NCBI GenBank assembly: GCA_038749105.1
Contig: JBCDIM010000003.1
Coordinates: 52,244 to 116,243 of the forward strand
DNA from: JBCCOW01 sp038749105
Lineage (GTDB): Bacteria; Planctomycetota; Phycisphaerae; Phycisphaerales; Phycisphaeraceae
DNA: 64,000 nucleotides
Reading direction: 5' to 3'
In this document: positions 1 through 8,930 of the stretch, one piece after another
How positions within the stretch are numbered: the stretch's first letter is position 1
Layout of the letters: each line of letters starts with the position of its first letter
Notes under the pieces: generated by a model
What the model was told of the DNA's origin: nothing
Database searches by the model: none
What the model saw: the letters and a program-made list of their open reading frames with translations, nothing else
Position numbers and translations under genes: made by a program

Positions 1-1560
1 GGTGAGGTTGGCGAAGGAGCGGTGGCCCCGGATAATCATCCCGACCTGCCCGTCGAGGGCGAAGGCCTTGACGCCGGCGGCGTCCCAGCCGTGCTGCGAG
101 CCGGTGTGGCCCCGCCAGTTGTTGTAGGAGGATTCGCAGTCTTCGAGGACGTAGTCGTCGACGCGGTAGCCGGTGGACAGGCCCTTCCAGCCATTGCCGT
201 TGAAGGTGGATCGGCGGATGGTGATGCGGTTGCGTTTCTCGCCGGTGATGGCGAAGGCCTTCGCGCCGTGCTCGTTGAATCGGCAGTCCTCGACGAGGAT
301 GTTGTTGCCCCCGATGGCGACGCCCCAGGTGTGCGAGCCGACGGACGTGGCGGTGTGGATGAACGCGAGGTTGCGGAGCACCACGTTGTCCCGGCCGTCG
401 ATGTTGAGGATGAACGGCTGCACGGCGACCTCGACCGCGGCGTCGTTGAGCTCGATGCCTTCGGGCGGGCAGACGTAGATGGCTTGCTCTGCCTCGACCA
501 CGCCGAACGTCCCCGGCAGCAGCGACGCGGGATCGCGCACGCCCTGCGGCTGCCAGGCCCCCGGCTCGTTGTCGCTCTCGCTGGTCTGGTCCAGCGGCAC
601 CGCGCCGTCCGGATCGATCCACGCGAACTGCTCCAGCATGCTCGGCAGCAGGATCATCCCGTCGACCGTCACCATCTCGCTGCGGGCCACACGCGGGTCG
701 ATCAGGTAGCCCCAGCGTTCCCAGTTCTGTTCGCAGAGCCCGAATTGGTGCGGCCACGGCTTGCGATACACCTTGTCCGTGCCTGCCACAAGCTCCCACC
801 CACCGGACCAGTCCTCCGCCCCGCTGATGACCGGCTGCGTGTCGCCTTCGCCCTCGATCACCAACACCGCCTGCCGCGCCGCCTCCGGCCAGTCCGCACA
901 CCACAGCTCGATCGCGCCCTCCCGGTAAAGACCTTCCGCCACCGTGATCTTCACCCCCTCGCTACGCTGCAACAGCTTGCCCGCCTGCGCGACCGCCGCA
1001 CCGAGCGTCGAGAACGTCTTCTGGTCATCGCCTTCCACCGTTTGATCGACACGCAGGTGGTGCACCACGCCCGACTCATCGACCTCGGCCCCCTTAGCCA
1101 GGTTCGGCGTCGCCTGCGCCGGGGTCAGGGTCGTCCGCGACATCACCCAGTGCCAGCCGAGATCGGTCACCGAATACACGAACGCTGCGGGGATCGGCTC
1201 GCCGGGCGTCACCGGCTTACCGTCGAGGGTCTTGAAGTCGGCGCCGCGGATGATCGGCATCAGGTGCGAGTCCACGATGTCGGGGTTGGCCGTGACGATC
1301 GCGACGGTCTGGTCGTCCGAGGCGTAGAAAAACCCGTGCGAGCCCGGCACCACCACGCGGTGCCGCTTGAGCGTCTTGCCCTGCAGCGCCTCGACCAGCG
1401 GGTGGTCTGCGGGCAGCTCGGTTAACGCGGTGGCGTCGGCACCCTGGGCCTGGAAGTCGGTGACCAGGCCACGCAGGTCGCGCCCGACCGTGGGCAACGC
1501 GGGCAGGCAGAGCAGCAGCGTCAGCAGCAACAAGAGCGCGACGGGTTTCATGGGTTCCAT
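1..1560 (-). CDS. Secreted right-handed beta-helix protein (3' end outside window)
   Basis: The reading frame is open from an ATG at 1560 down to base 1, so the C-terminus lies outside the window. AAGGA sits 8 bases before this ATG. The N-terminus is a classic signal peptide (MKPVALLLLLTLLLCLPALP), so the protein is probably exported. A stretch around residues 180-215 (FSTLGAAVAQAGK, then VAEGLYREG) is the usual entry to a parallel beta-helix. Further on come helix rungs such as NVVLRNLAFIH, NILVEDCRFNEHG and YVLEDCESSYNNWRG. This fold is shared by pectate-lyase-like polysaccharide lyases and epimerases, but no catalytic set can be assigned. It follows the GH130 gene on the same strand (gap about 90 bases) and probably shares its promoter. 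It resembles the beta-helix protein at 49333 in layout. Confidence 0.8.
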   Translation of the reverse strand, partial: MEPMKPVALLLLLTLLLCLPALPTVGRDLRGLVTDFQAQGADATALTELPADHPLVEALQGKTLKRHRVVVPGSHGFFYASDDQTVAIVTANPDIVDSHLMPIIRGADFKTLDGKPVTPGEPIPAAFVYSVTDLGWHWVMSRTTLTPAQATPNLAKGAEVDESGVVHHLRVDQTVEGDDQKTFSTLGAAVAQAGKLLQRSEGVKITVAEGLYREGAIELWCADWPEAARQAVLVIEGEGDTQPVISGAEDWSGGWELVAGTDKVYRKPWPHQFGLCEQNWERWGYLIDPRVARSEMVTVDGMILLPSMLEQFAWIDPDGAVPLDQTSESDNEPGAWQPQGVRDPASLLPGTFGVVEAEQAIYVCPPEGIELNDAAVEVAVQPFILNIDGRDNVVLRNLAFIHTATSVGSHTWGVAIGGNNILVEDCRFNEHGAKAFAITGEKRNRITIRRSTFNGNGWKGLSTGYRVDDYVLEDCESSYNNWRGHTGSQHGWDAAGVKAFALDGQVGMIIRGHRSFANLT

Positions 1561-1649
1561 GGCGTGATTCCTTGGGATCAGGTTCAGACAGAGTGCGGAT
1601 GGCATAAAGCGGATGAGGCGACAAACACAGCGTGAGACACTTGCCGTGC

Positions 1650-2606
1650 TTAAGGCTCGTCACAGACGGCGAGCAAGCGATCGATGGTGGTGAACCCGAC
1701 GCACTGCACGGTGTCGGCCCCGCCGTAGTAGAGCTTGATGCTGCCGTCGTCTTCCGCGACGGCACCGGCGGTGAACACGACGCTGGGCGTCTGCCCGTGC
1801 AGTTCGTAGTCGGTGGTCGGCGTGAGGATCGGCTTGCGTGACAGCGCGATGATCTTCGAGGGGTCGTCCAGGTCGTGGACACAGACGCCGAGCTGATAGA
1901 TCAGGTGGGCCTTGGCCTGCGTGCGGACGCCATGGAAGATGTTGAGCCAGCCCTTGTCGGTCTTGATGGGCACGGCCCCGGCGCCGACCTTGTTCCACGC
2001 CCACGCCAGCCGATCCTTGGGCAGGATGCAGTCGCCCCGGCCCCAGTGGATGAGGTCTTTCGAATAACTGATCCACATGTCGCCGGAGTCCCACGTCGTG
2101 AGTGGCCGGTCGAGGCGGACGTAGTCGTCGCCACCCCCGGAAGGGCTAGGAAACTTCTCGGGGAACAGCACGAGGTTGCGGTTGCCCGCGTCGGTGATGA
2201 AGCCGTGCCAGGTGAAGGTCTCGAAGTCCTTCGTGGACTGGAGCACGCCGCGGCAGTCGTACCGGCTGTGCGCGGCGTGCATGAGGTAGTAGGTGTCGCC
2301 GAGCTTGGTGATGCGCGGGTCATAGATGTTGATCTCGGCGTACTTCTGGTACATCGGGTCGTCCTCGGGCATCGGGATCGGGGTGTCCCGCGGCGTGAAG
2401 CTCAGCCCGTCGTCGGACTCGGCGATCCAGAAATACGCTTTGAGCCCGGCATCCTCGCAGCGGCAGACCATGACGTATCGGCCGTCGTGCTTGACGATGC
2501 CGGAGTTGAAGACGTGGAGGATGTGGTAGGCGTCGGGGAAGTCCTTGCCGGTGAGGATGGGGTTGCCGGGGTAGCGTTCGACGACGGAGTAGTTGTGGAA
2601 GGTCAT
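1650..2606 (-). CDS. GH130 family beta-mannoside/mannooligosaccharide phosphorylase-like protein
   Basis: The 318-residue protein has the five-bladed propeller signature of GH130: RYPGNPIL near residues 11-18, NIYDPRI at 93-99 with the likely proton-donor Asp96, and LVLFPEKF at 145-152. GH130 enzymes phosphorolyse, or in some groups hydrolyse, beta-1,2- or beta-1,4-mannosides, giving mannose 1-phosphate. The subgroup and substrate cannot be read from sequence. No signal peptide is present, so it should act in the cytoplasm on imported oligosaccharides. It is the first gene of a leftward unit with the secreted beta-helix protein and is divergent from the LacI gene at 2899. The ATG at 2606 is the natural start because the conserved N-terminus begins directly after it. 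Confidence 0.88.
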   Translation of the reverse strand: MTFHNYSVVERYPGNPILTGKDFPDAYHILHVFNSGIVKHDGRYVMVCRCEDAGLKAYFWIAESDDGLSFTPRDTPIPMPEDDPMYQKYAEINIYDPRITKLGDTYYLMHAAHSRYDCRGVLQSTKDFETFTWHGFITDAGNRNLVLFPEKFPSPSGGGDDYVRLDRPLTTWDSGDMWISYSKDLIHWGRGDCILPKDRLAWAWNKVGAGAVPIKTDKGWLNIFHGVRTQAKAHLIYQLGVCVHDLDDPSKIIALSRKPILTPTTDYELHGQTPSVVFTAGAVAEDDGSIKLYYGGADTVQCVGFTTIDRLLAVCDEP

Positions 2607-2715
2607 GCGGATCCGGGAGAAGGGGCGGGTGAAAGGTCACGCCGGGGGCGTGCGGGTCGGGGCGGAGATGAGACGGCAGAGAGAAAAAGAAGTTGAAGAA
2701 AGCGGCGAATGAGGC

Positions 2716-2766
2716 TTGCAACCGCCGGGGACTTGGGTAGCATAGTAAAAGTTAATCGATAAACAA
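2716..2766. promoter_or_regulatory. Divergent promoters with a LacI-type operator
   Basis: A near-perfect palindrome GTTAATCGATAAAC (2751-2764, 12 of 14 positions symmetric, central CG as in LacI-family operators) lies between the GH130 and LacI genes. Rightward, TTGCAA (2716-2721), 16 bases and TAGCAT (2738-2743) could drive lacI. Leftward, TTGTTT (2766-2761), 16 bases and TATGCT (2744-2739) could drive the GH130 unit, with the palindrome filling its spacer. A repressor bound here would block both. The promoter assignments are pattern-based inference. Confidence 0.5.
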
Positions 2767-2898
2767 AGTCATCGCTAAAGATTCATATCTATTCACCTTC
2801 ATCGCGGCTTGCTCAGGTCCTTTGTAAGCCCCATCATCCAGGAATCGGGCCTGAAACCCGCCTCATCGACCTCAAAACCCCTTTTCAAGCCTCCACCC

Positions 2899-3993
2899 AT
2901 GGCCACACTCCAAGACATCGCCGAACGCTGCGGGGTTTCCACCGTCACCGTATCCAACGTCCTGCGGGGCAAGATCAAGGGCAGCTGGCCCAGCTCGGCC
3001 GCCCGGGCCCAACGCGTCCGAGAGGTCGCCGACGAGCTCGGTTACCGCGTCGATTGGCGGGCACGGGCCCTCAAAACCAAGCGCACCTACATGATCGGCC
3101 TGCTCACCACCGACAAGCCCGAGACCCACGACTTCGACGGCCGGGTCCTCACGCCGCTGATCGACACCCTCGGCGAGGCCGGCTACCAGGTCGCCTTTGT
3201 CCGCGTGGGTGACAACGCCCCCGCCGGCGGCTTCGCCGATGCCCGCTTCGATGGCCTGGTCATTGACTACCACGTCGAGCCCGAGGAGCTCCGCATCATC
3301 CAGCAGTCCCAGACCCCGGCCGTCATTGTCAACGCCCCCTCGCCGGTCCCCGACCACGCCGTCTCGGTCATGCCCGACCACATCGCCTCCGGCCGACTCG
3401 CCGCCCGCTACCTCATGGACCTGGGGCACGAACGCATCGGGTTTGTGGAAGCCTCCGAAGCCGAGCAGACCCGCTGGCCCTCGCACATGTACGGCATGTG
3501 GCGCAGCGGAGCGCACGCCGAAATGAAGGACGCCGGCCTCGCGGATGGCTTCACCCGCCTGATCCCCGAGTCCAGCTCTGATGATCCCGACGGGCCGTTG
3601 CTCTACTACGCCCTGCTCCGACAGACCCTGAATCAGCCGAACGCCCCGACCGCGCTCATCATCAACAACCCTATCCGTGCCGTCGAGAAGGTTCTCGCTC
3701 CGCTTGAGCAGCTCGGCATCCGCTGCCCCGAAGACGTCAGCGTCCTGACCATGGAGGACCTCGAGACGCTGACCTGGTGTCGGCCAGCGCTCTCCGCCGT
3801 GTCGATCCCGTTCGGCGACATGGGTGCGCTCGCCGCCGAACAGCTGCTAGCCATGATCGAGGCCGGCAACGGCAATCGTGATACGCCCAAACCCGACGAC
3901 GCCGACTCGGCCACCCCTGCACTCACCGCCTCACGACTCAAGGGCCGGGTCGTCCCGCGACAGTCGGTCGCCCCCGTCTTCAAGACCTCCTGA
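2899..3993 (+). CDS. LacI family transcriptional regulator
   Basis: The 364-residue protein opens with the LacI helix-turn-helix and hinge: MATLQDIAERCGVSTVTVSN, then a YRVDWRARALKTKRTYMIG hinge at about residues 45-65. A periplasmic-binding-protein-like effector domain follows (DGLVIDYHVEP, RYLMDLGHERIGFVE). A TTG at 2809 would add 30 residues upstream, but LacI proteins begin directly at the helix-turn-helix, so ATG 2899 was chosen. It is probably a sugar-responsive repressor acting at the palindrome at 2751-2764 and controlling the divergent GH130 unit and the downstream pseudopilin, GH10, esterase and PEP-CTERM genes (gap of 93 bases to the pseudopilin). The effector is unknown. Confidence 0.9.
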   Translation: MATLQDIAERCGVSTVTVSNVLRGKIKGSWPSSAARAQRVREVADELGYRVDWRARALKTKRTYMIGLLTTDKPETHDFDGRVLTPLIDTLGEAGYQVAFVRVGDNAPAGGFADARFDGLVIDYHVEPEELRIIQQSQTPAVIVNAPSPVPDHAVSVMPDHIASGRLAARYLMDLGHERIGFVEASEAEQTRWPSHMYGMWRSGAHAEMKDAGLADGFTRLIPESSSDDPDGPLLYYALLRQTLNQPNAPTALIINNPIRAVEKVLAPLEQLGIRCPEDVSVLTMEDLETLTWCRPALSAVSIPFGDMGALAAEQLLAMIEAGNGNRDTPKPDDADSATPALTASRLKGRVVPRQSVAPVFKTS

Positions 3994-4086
3994 CTCCACC
4001 GATCCGCACTCACAAAACCCAAGACCGCGTTTCTCGTCACCGTTTTCTCTCCCCGCATCAGTTCATCCCGCACGCAAGGCTCAGTC

Positions 4087-4959
4087 ATGCAAACCCGCAC
4101 CCCCCATTACCGTCGGCACGGCTTCACGCTGATCGAACTGCTGGTCGTGATCTCCATCATCGCCCTGCTGATCGGCATCCTGCTGCCGGTTCTGACCAGT
4201 GCACGTGAGGCTGGCCGGACCGCCACATGTCTGTCCAACCTCCGGCAGATTGCGGTGGGCTACCGGTCCTACGCGAACGAATACAACGGCGTCCTTCCTC
4301 TGGCTTTCGACAACACCAGCACACCCATACGCGACTGGGGAACCATCCTCCGTCAATACATCGAAACCAGCGGTGAATCCGGTTACAACGATGGCTACAG
4401 CCCCGTCTATATCTGCCCCTCTTCGGTCCTGACGCCGGTCGAAACCGCCTACACCACCCACCCGCGGGTCTTCGTCCCGGAATGGGGTATCGGTGATCCG
4501 CTCGAGAGCAACACCGGCAACCTCGTTGTCAATATCGACAGCGAAGATTCGCCCTCCGAACTCACGGTCGTATTCGACGGCACACAGAACGCGGTCGCCA
4601 ACGCCGATGGCAACTTCAACACCACCTCGAACGCCTGGCAGATCAGACCCGGCCTGCCCGGCGGCGGCTTTGCCAGCAACGATTTCTCGACCTTCACCGT
4701 CAGCCTCAATCAGCAGCGAACGCTCGACACCAACGCCAGCCTGAGCTTGGACGACCCGGTCTATGCCGGATCGGATTCGATCCCAACCGATGGCACCTCG
4801 CCCGCCGACGACGGCGTTTACACGTCGGGGCAAAACGGACAAGACAACTTCGTCTGGCGCCATCAAGGCTTCTCCAGCAGCTTCCTCTTCCTCGATGGTC
4901 ATGCCGAAGCGCTCGGTAAAGATGGCCTGCTCAACCGCAACATCCTGACCAGCTACTGA
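4087..4959 (+). CDS. Type II secretion-like pseudopilin with C-terminal H-X-DG motif
   Basis: The protein (290 aa) has a type IV prepilin leader ending in HG followed by FTLIELLVVISIIALLIGIL, the prepilin peptidase site plus the hydrophobic helix. SAREAGRTATCLSNLRQIA follows, as in the large planctomycete pseudopilin families. Near the C-terminus a WRH...LFLDGHAE motif matches the prepilin-processing-associated H-X9-DG domain, here with ten residues between His and Asp-Gly. It should be membrane-anchored and perhaps assembled into a pseudopilus or surface fibre; its role in glycan use is not established. AAGG precedes the ATG by 7 bases. It lies between the LacI gene and the GH10 gene, 47 bases before the latter. 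Paralogues are at 24588 and 48360. Confidence 0.87.
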   Translation: MQTRTPHYRRHGFTLIELLVVISIIALLIGILLPVLTSAREAGRTATCLSNLRQIAVGYRSYANEYNGVLPLAFDNTSTPIRDWGTILRQYIETSGESGYNDGYSPVYICPSSVLTPVETAYTTHPRVFVPEWGIGDPLESNTGNLVVNIDSEDSPSELTVVFDGTQNAVANADGNFNTTSNAWQIRPGLPGGGFASNDFSTFTVSLNQQRTLDTNASLSLDDPVYAGSDSIPTDGTSPADDGVYTSGQNGQDNFVWRHQGFSSSFLFLDGHAEALGKDGLLNRNILTSY

Positions 4960-5006
4960 GTCTGTCGCGGGGCTCGCTCTCCAGGCCCCTTCACTACACC
5001 AGACCC

Positions 5007-7982
5007 ATGGAACCCCACACCATGACTCGCCTGTTCTGGCTCTGCTCCTCCGTAATCACCGCCGCGGTCGCCCTCGCTCACGCCGGCGTCACGCACGCCG
5101 CCACCGTGATTGATGCCAAGGACGCGGGCAAGCTCATCCGCATCGCGGAAGACAATACCGGCGCTTCGCTCGACGTCGTGTCGGTGCAGGGGCAATCATT
5201 CAAGAACGCCGTGCGGGCCCGTGTCACCAAGCCCACCGATCCGGTCTGGTCCGTGCAGCTGCTGTCGCAGGCGTCTAGAACCGCGGTCAAGGCCGGCGAC
5301 ACCCTCGTGGTCCGCTACTCGATCAAAGGTCAAGGCACCAAGGGCAGCACGCCCGGCGTCCGGGCCCTCTTCCAGAAGATGCAGGGCCAGTACGAGCTGC
5401 TCGGCGAATCCAAGACGAACCCCAGCGACGAGTGGCAGCAGCACGAGATCAAGGCCGTCGCCAGTAAGGACTACCCCGCCGGGGCGTTGACCGTCACGTT
5501 CCACCTGGGGAGCACTCCGCAGACGGTCGAGATCGGCGGCGTGGACGTCCGGGTCCAGACGGCCGGCTCCACCGCTGACGCTTCCACCGACGCACCCGAC
5601 CCGGGCCAGACCCTGATCGACGGGCGTGTCGCCAACCGCCTCAACGCGATCGCCGAGCCCGGCAGCGGTGCGACCGTCAGCGTCGCGGGCGTTCAGGGCC
5701 AGCCGTTCCGTACCGCCGTCCGAGCCGAAGTGACCCGTACCACCGATCCTGTCTGGGCCGTGCAGGTGCTCTCGCAAGGCTCGGCCTTCGCCGTCGCGCC
5801 CGGCGACAAGCTCCGCGGCAGTTACTACATCCGGGCCGAGCCCGTCAACGGCAGCACGCCCACCGTCGTCGGCTACTTCCAGAAGACCAAGGGCACCTAC
5901 GAACAGCTCGCCTACCTCGACCCTAAACCCACCGCGAACTGGCAGAAAAGAACCTTCGAAGCCACCGCCAACAAGGTCTACGCCCCCGGCGACCTCACCG
6001 TGTCCTTCCATCTGGGAAGCACCCCGCAGGTCGTCGAGATCGCGGCCGTTCACGTGACACTCCACAAAGCTTCGGCCAGCACCCGCACCCCCGGCGCACC
6101 ACCCACACGCCCGAACCAAACCCGCACCACACCACCCACTGAACCCGCCCGCACCACCGGTGCCCCGCCCACTCAAGCCGTGCCCAACCCCATCGACCCC
6201 GCACTCCTCCAACGCCTCGGCCCCAACGCCAAGCTCCTCATCGCGGGCAACCGCCCCGCCGCACTATCTGGCCCAGGCCCCGCCCCCGGCGCCACCCTCG
6301 ACGTCGTCGCCGTCTCCGGTGAAGACTTCCAGCAGGCCGCCCGCGTTCACGTTCCCACCGCCACCGACCCGGTCTGGAACGCTCAGCTCACCACCCCCGC
6401 CTCACTCGGTGCGATCAAATCCGGCGACGTGCTCTACGGCCTCATCGACGTCCGCGGCGAGTCCCGCCGCGAGTCAGGCGGCGCCCAGTTCACCGCCTGG
6501 CTCCAGGCCCCCGGCACCGGCGACACCGGCGTCAAAGCCCCCAACGGCGAGACCCGCACCTGGACCGAACTCCGCAAACTCGACGGCGCGCCCGGCCCCC
6601 GCTGGTCCCGACGCTTCTTCAGCGTCACCGCCACCCAGGACTTCGCCCCCGGTGAGGTCAACCTCGCCTTCCACCTCGGCGTCATCCCCCAGACCGTCGA
6701 CGTCGCTAATGTCCTGCTCTGGAACCTCGGCCCCGACGCCGACACGTCCGGCCTCTCCCACACCCGGCTCACCTACGAGGGACAAGACCCCGACGCGCCC
6801 TGGCGTGTCGAGGCCATGCGTCGCATCGATCAACACCGTAAAGCCGACCTGACCGTCGAGGTCTCCGACCGCACGCGTCGCCCCATTCCCAACGCAGAGG
6901 TCCACGTCGAACTCACCCGCCACGCCTTCGGCTTCGGCACCTTCCTCGAGAACGACTCCCCCGTCCTCCAAGACTCCGCCGACGCCCGCCGATTTGTGGA
7001 TGTCCTGACCCGATACCACAACCGGCTCACCACACCCTCCTACGCCGCCCAGACCTGGGGCTGGCCCGACCCCGCCACCGCCGACCGCTATACCCGCACC
7101 GCCCAGTGGGCCGTCGACCACGGCTTCCTCACCAAAGCCCATACCGTGGTCTGGTCCCGATTCGACTGGTCCCCCTCGACCTGGTCTGCCGCAAGAGACG
7201 ATCCCCGCCAGCTCCGCCGTGCGATGGAGACCTATATCCGTGACGTTATGACCCGGCTCAACAGCCTCGGCGTTCAGGAGATCGAATTCTGGAACGAGCC
7301 CGCCAGCTTCCAGCAGATCGAACAGACCCTCACCGACCCCGCCCTCCGTGCCGACCTCTTCAAGCTCGGCCAATCCCTCGCACCCAACACCAAGCTCATC
7401 ATCAACGAGCACACCATCCTCTCCGCCGGCGGCCTCAACACCGCCCGACAGGACGCCTACTTCGCCATCATTCAAGACCTGCTCGACCGCGGCGCACCCG
7501 TCGCCGGCATCGGCATGCAGGCCCACATGGGCGAAGACTTCACGCCGCCCGCCAAGATCTGGGAAATCCTCGATCGCTTCGCCGAGTTCCACCTCCCGAT
7601 CCAGATCACCGAGTTCGACCTCAACACCGAAGACGAACTCACCCAGGCCGAGTACACCCGTGACTTCTACCTCGCCCTGCTGGCCCACCCCTCGGTGAAC
7701 GCCATCACCAGCTGGGGCTTCTGGGAGCCGGTCATGTGGGTCCCCGGGGCCGAGATGTGGCGGCAGGACTGGACCATCAAGCCCAACGGCGAGGCCTTCC
7801 ACAAGCTCCTGACCGACACGCTCCACACCGACGAACGCACGACCACCGACCGCGCGGGCAGTGCGACCGTCCGCGGGTTCCACGGCCAGTACCTCGTCAC
7901 CGTCACCCACAACGGCAAGCGCGTGACCCAGGAAGCCACCCTCGATCGCGATGGTGAAACCCTCCGCATCACACTCGACTGA
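5007..7982 (+). CDS. Secreted multimodular GH10 endo-beta-1,4-xylanase
   Basis: A signal peptide (MTRLFWLCSSVITAAVALAH, cleavage near THAA) is followed by three related beta-sandwich modules at about residues 32-185, 200-355 and 395-575. They share blocks such as TDPVW, LGSTPQTVEI and FHLG and look like CBM4/9-type carbohydrate-binding domains. A Pro/Thr-rich linker separates modules two and three. The C-terminal TIM barrel (about 600-945) is GH10: acid/base Glu764 in FWNEP and nucleophile Glu869 in ITEFD. GH10 enzymes cut xylan internally, so this is probably an extracellular xylanase. It is followed after 31 bases by an SGNH esterase, a usual partner for deacetylating xylan. ATG 5007 is used; ATG 5022 is possible and neither has a clear ribosome-binding site. 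Confidence 0.9.
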   Translation: MEPHTMTRLFWLCSSVITAAVALAHAGVTHAATVIDAKDAGKLIRIAEDNTGASLDVVSVQGQSFKNAVRARVTKPTDPVWSVQLLSQASRTAVKAGDTLVVRYSIKGQGTKGSTPGVRALFQKMQGQYELLGESKTNPSDEWQQHEIKAVASKDYPAGALTVTFHLGSTPQTVEIGGVDVRVQTAGSTADASTDAPDPGQTLIDGRVANRLNAIAEPGSGATVSVAGVQGQPFRTAVRAEVTRTTDPVWAVQVLSQGSAFAVAPGDKLRGSYYIRAEPVNGSTPTVVGYFQKTKGTYEQLAYLDPKPTANWQKRTFEATANKVYAPGDLTVSFHLGSTPQVVEIAAVHVTLHKASASTRTPGAPPTRPNQTRTTPPTEPARTTGAPPTQAVPNPIDPALLQRLGPNAKLLIAGNRPAALSGPGPAPGATLDVVAVSGEDFQQAARVHVPTATDPVWNAQLTTPASLGAIKSGDVLYGLIDVRGESRRESGGAQFTAWLQAPGTGDTGVKAPNGETRTWTELRKLDGAPGPRWSRRFFSVTATQDFAPGEVNLAFHLGVIPQTVDVANVLLWNLGPDADTSGLSHTRLTYEGQDPDAPWRVEAMRRIDQHRKADLTVEVSDRTRRPIPNAEVHVELTRHAFGFGTFLENDSPVLQDSADARRFVDVLTRYHNRLTTPSYAAQTWGWPDPATADRYTRTAQWAVDHGFLTKAHTVVWSRFDWSPSTWSAARDDPRQLRRAMETYIRDVMTRLNSLGVQEIEFWNEPASFQQIEQTLTDPALRADLFKLGQSLAPNTKLIINEHTILSAGGLNTARQDAYFAIIQDLLDRGAPVAGIGMQAHMGEDFTPPAKIWEILDRFAEFHLPIQITEFDLNTEDELTQAEYTRDFYLALLAHPSVNAITSWGFWEPVMWVPGAEMWRQDWTIKPNGEAFHKLLTDTLHTDERTTTDRAGSATVRGFHGQYLVTVTHNGKRVTQEATLDRDGETLRITLD

Positions 7983-8013
7983 TCCACTGCCGCGCGACTC
8001 GCCCAACCGCCTC

Positions 8014-8850
8014 ATGATCCCCATCCGCACCACACAACACTGCCCCCTGCTCGTTGGGCTCCTCGCCCTTCTGAGCCTGTATGGCACGTTGCATGCCGAG
8101 CCGGTCAAGGTCGCGTTTGTCGGCGACTCCCTCACCGTCCACTACACCCAGGCCAAGCAGTCCGTCGCCGACACCCCCGTCTTCCACGCCACCCCCGACA
8201 CGCCGCTCGGCCAGACCATCGCCCGGCACGGCGGTACCTGGCAGGCCGTCGTCATCGCCGCCCACGGCCTCACCGCCCCCGCCTGGCCCCACCGCGACGG
8301 CGACTGGAACCCCGACCCCGACGGCTTCAACCGCCTCGACCTGCTCCTCAACGAACAACCCGACCTCGTCGTCCTCATGCTCGGCACCAACGACGCCCTG
8401 CACATCGGCCGTTACGCAGACCAAACCGCCCCACGCGAACAGGCCTACCGCGCCGCCCTCGCCCGCCTGCTCGACGTGTTGCACGCCGACACCTCCGTCT
8501 TGCTGCTCACCCTGCCCCCAGTGATCGAAGCCACGCCCGCCAACACCGAGACCGATATCGCCGCCGTGAACCGATCGCTCGACCGCTTCAACCAGCACCT
8601 CCAACAGCTCGCCGACCAACGCAACCGCACCGCCCTGTTTGACTACCGCGCCTGGGTCACCTCACTCGACAGCTGGCCCGCCTACTACAACGACGACGGC
8701 GTCCACTTCTGGGGCAACCGCAACAACATCTGGGGCAATGTCATTGCCCGTGACCGCATCGTCCGGGCCGTCGACACGCATTTAAAGACACGGCAACCGT
8801 CTCGCACATCACCCGACCGTCCCGAACCACGAGCTCCCACGGGCTCCTGA
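8014..8850 (+). CDS. Secreted SGNH/GDSL-family esterase
   Basis: A 278-residue protein with a signal peptide (LLVGLLALLSLYGTLHA). It has the SGNH blocks: VAFVGDSLT with the nucleophilic Ser (block I), LMLGTNDALH (block III) and DDGVHFWG with the Asp-x-x-His pair (block V). These hydrolases commonly remove acetyl groups from polysaccharides. Its place directly after the GH10 gene suggests an acetyl-xylan esterase, which is inference from context. ATG 8014 was chosen because the signal peptide begins there; a GTG/TTG extension would run into the end of the GH10 gene. The C-terminal 20 residues are Pro/Arg-rich and probably disordered. Confidence 0.83.
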   Translation: MIPIRTTQHCPLLVGLLALLSLYGTLHAEPVKVAFVGDSLTVHYTQAKQSVADTPVFHATPDTPLGQTIARHGGTWQAVVIAAHGLTAPAWPHRDGDWNPDPDGFNRLDLLLNEQPDLVVLMLGTNDALHIGRYADQTAPREQAYRAALARLLDVLHADTSVLLLTLPPVIEATPANTETDIAAVNRSLDRFNQHLQQLADQRNRTALFDYRAWVTSLDSWPAYYNDDGVHFWGNRNNIWGNVIARDRIVRAVDTHLKTRQPSRTSPDRPEPRAPTGS

Positions 8851-8930
8851 ACCGACCTTTTTTATGCCGGCGTTGTGCCGGCTCTGTCCAACGCTTTTCC
8901 CGTTTCATCTCATCTAATAGGAGACCCCCC

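Noticed and set aside
22..1425. A 467-codon open frame on the + strand
   Set aside because: It lies antisense to the signal-peptide-bearing beta-helix gene that is open to the window edge.
8866..8882. Terminator between the esterase and PEP-CTERM genes
   Set aside because: GCCGGC-GTTGT-GCCGGC has only a 6-bp stem and no T-run after it; the T-run lies before it.
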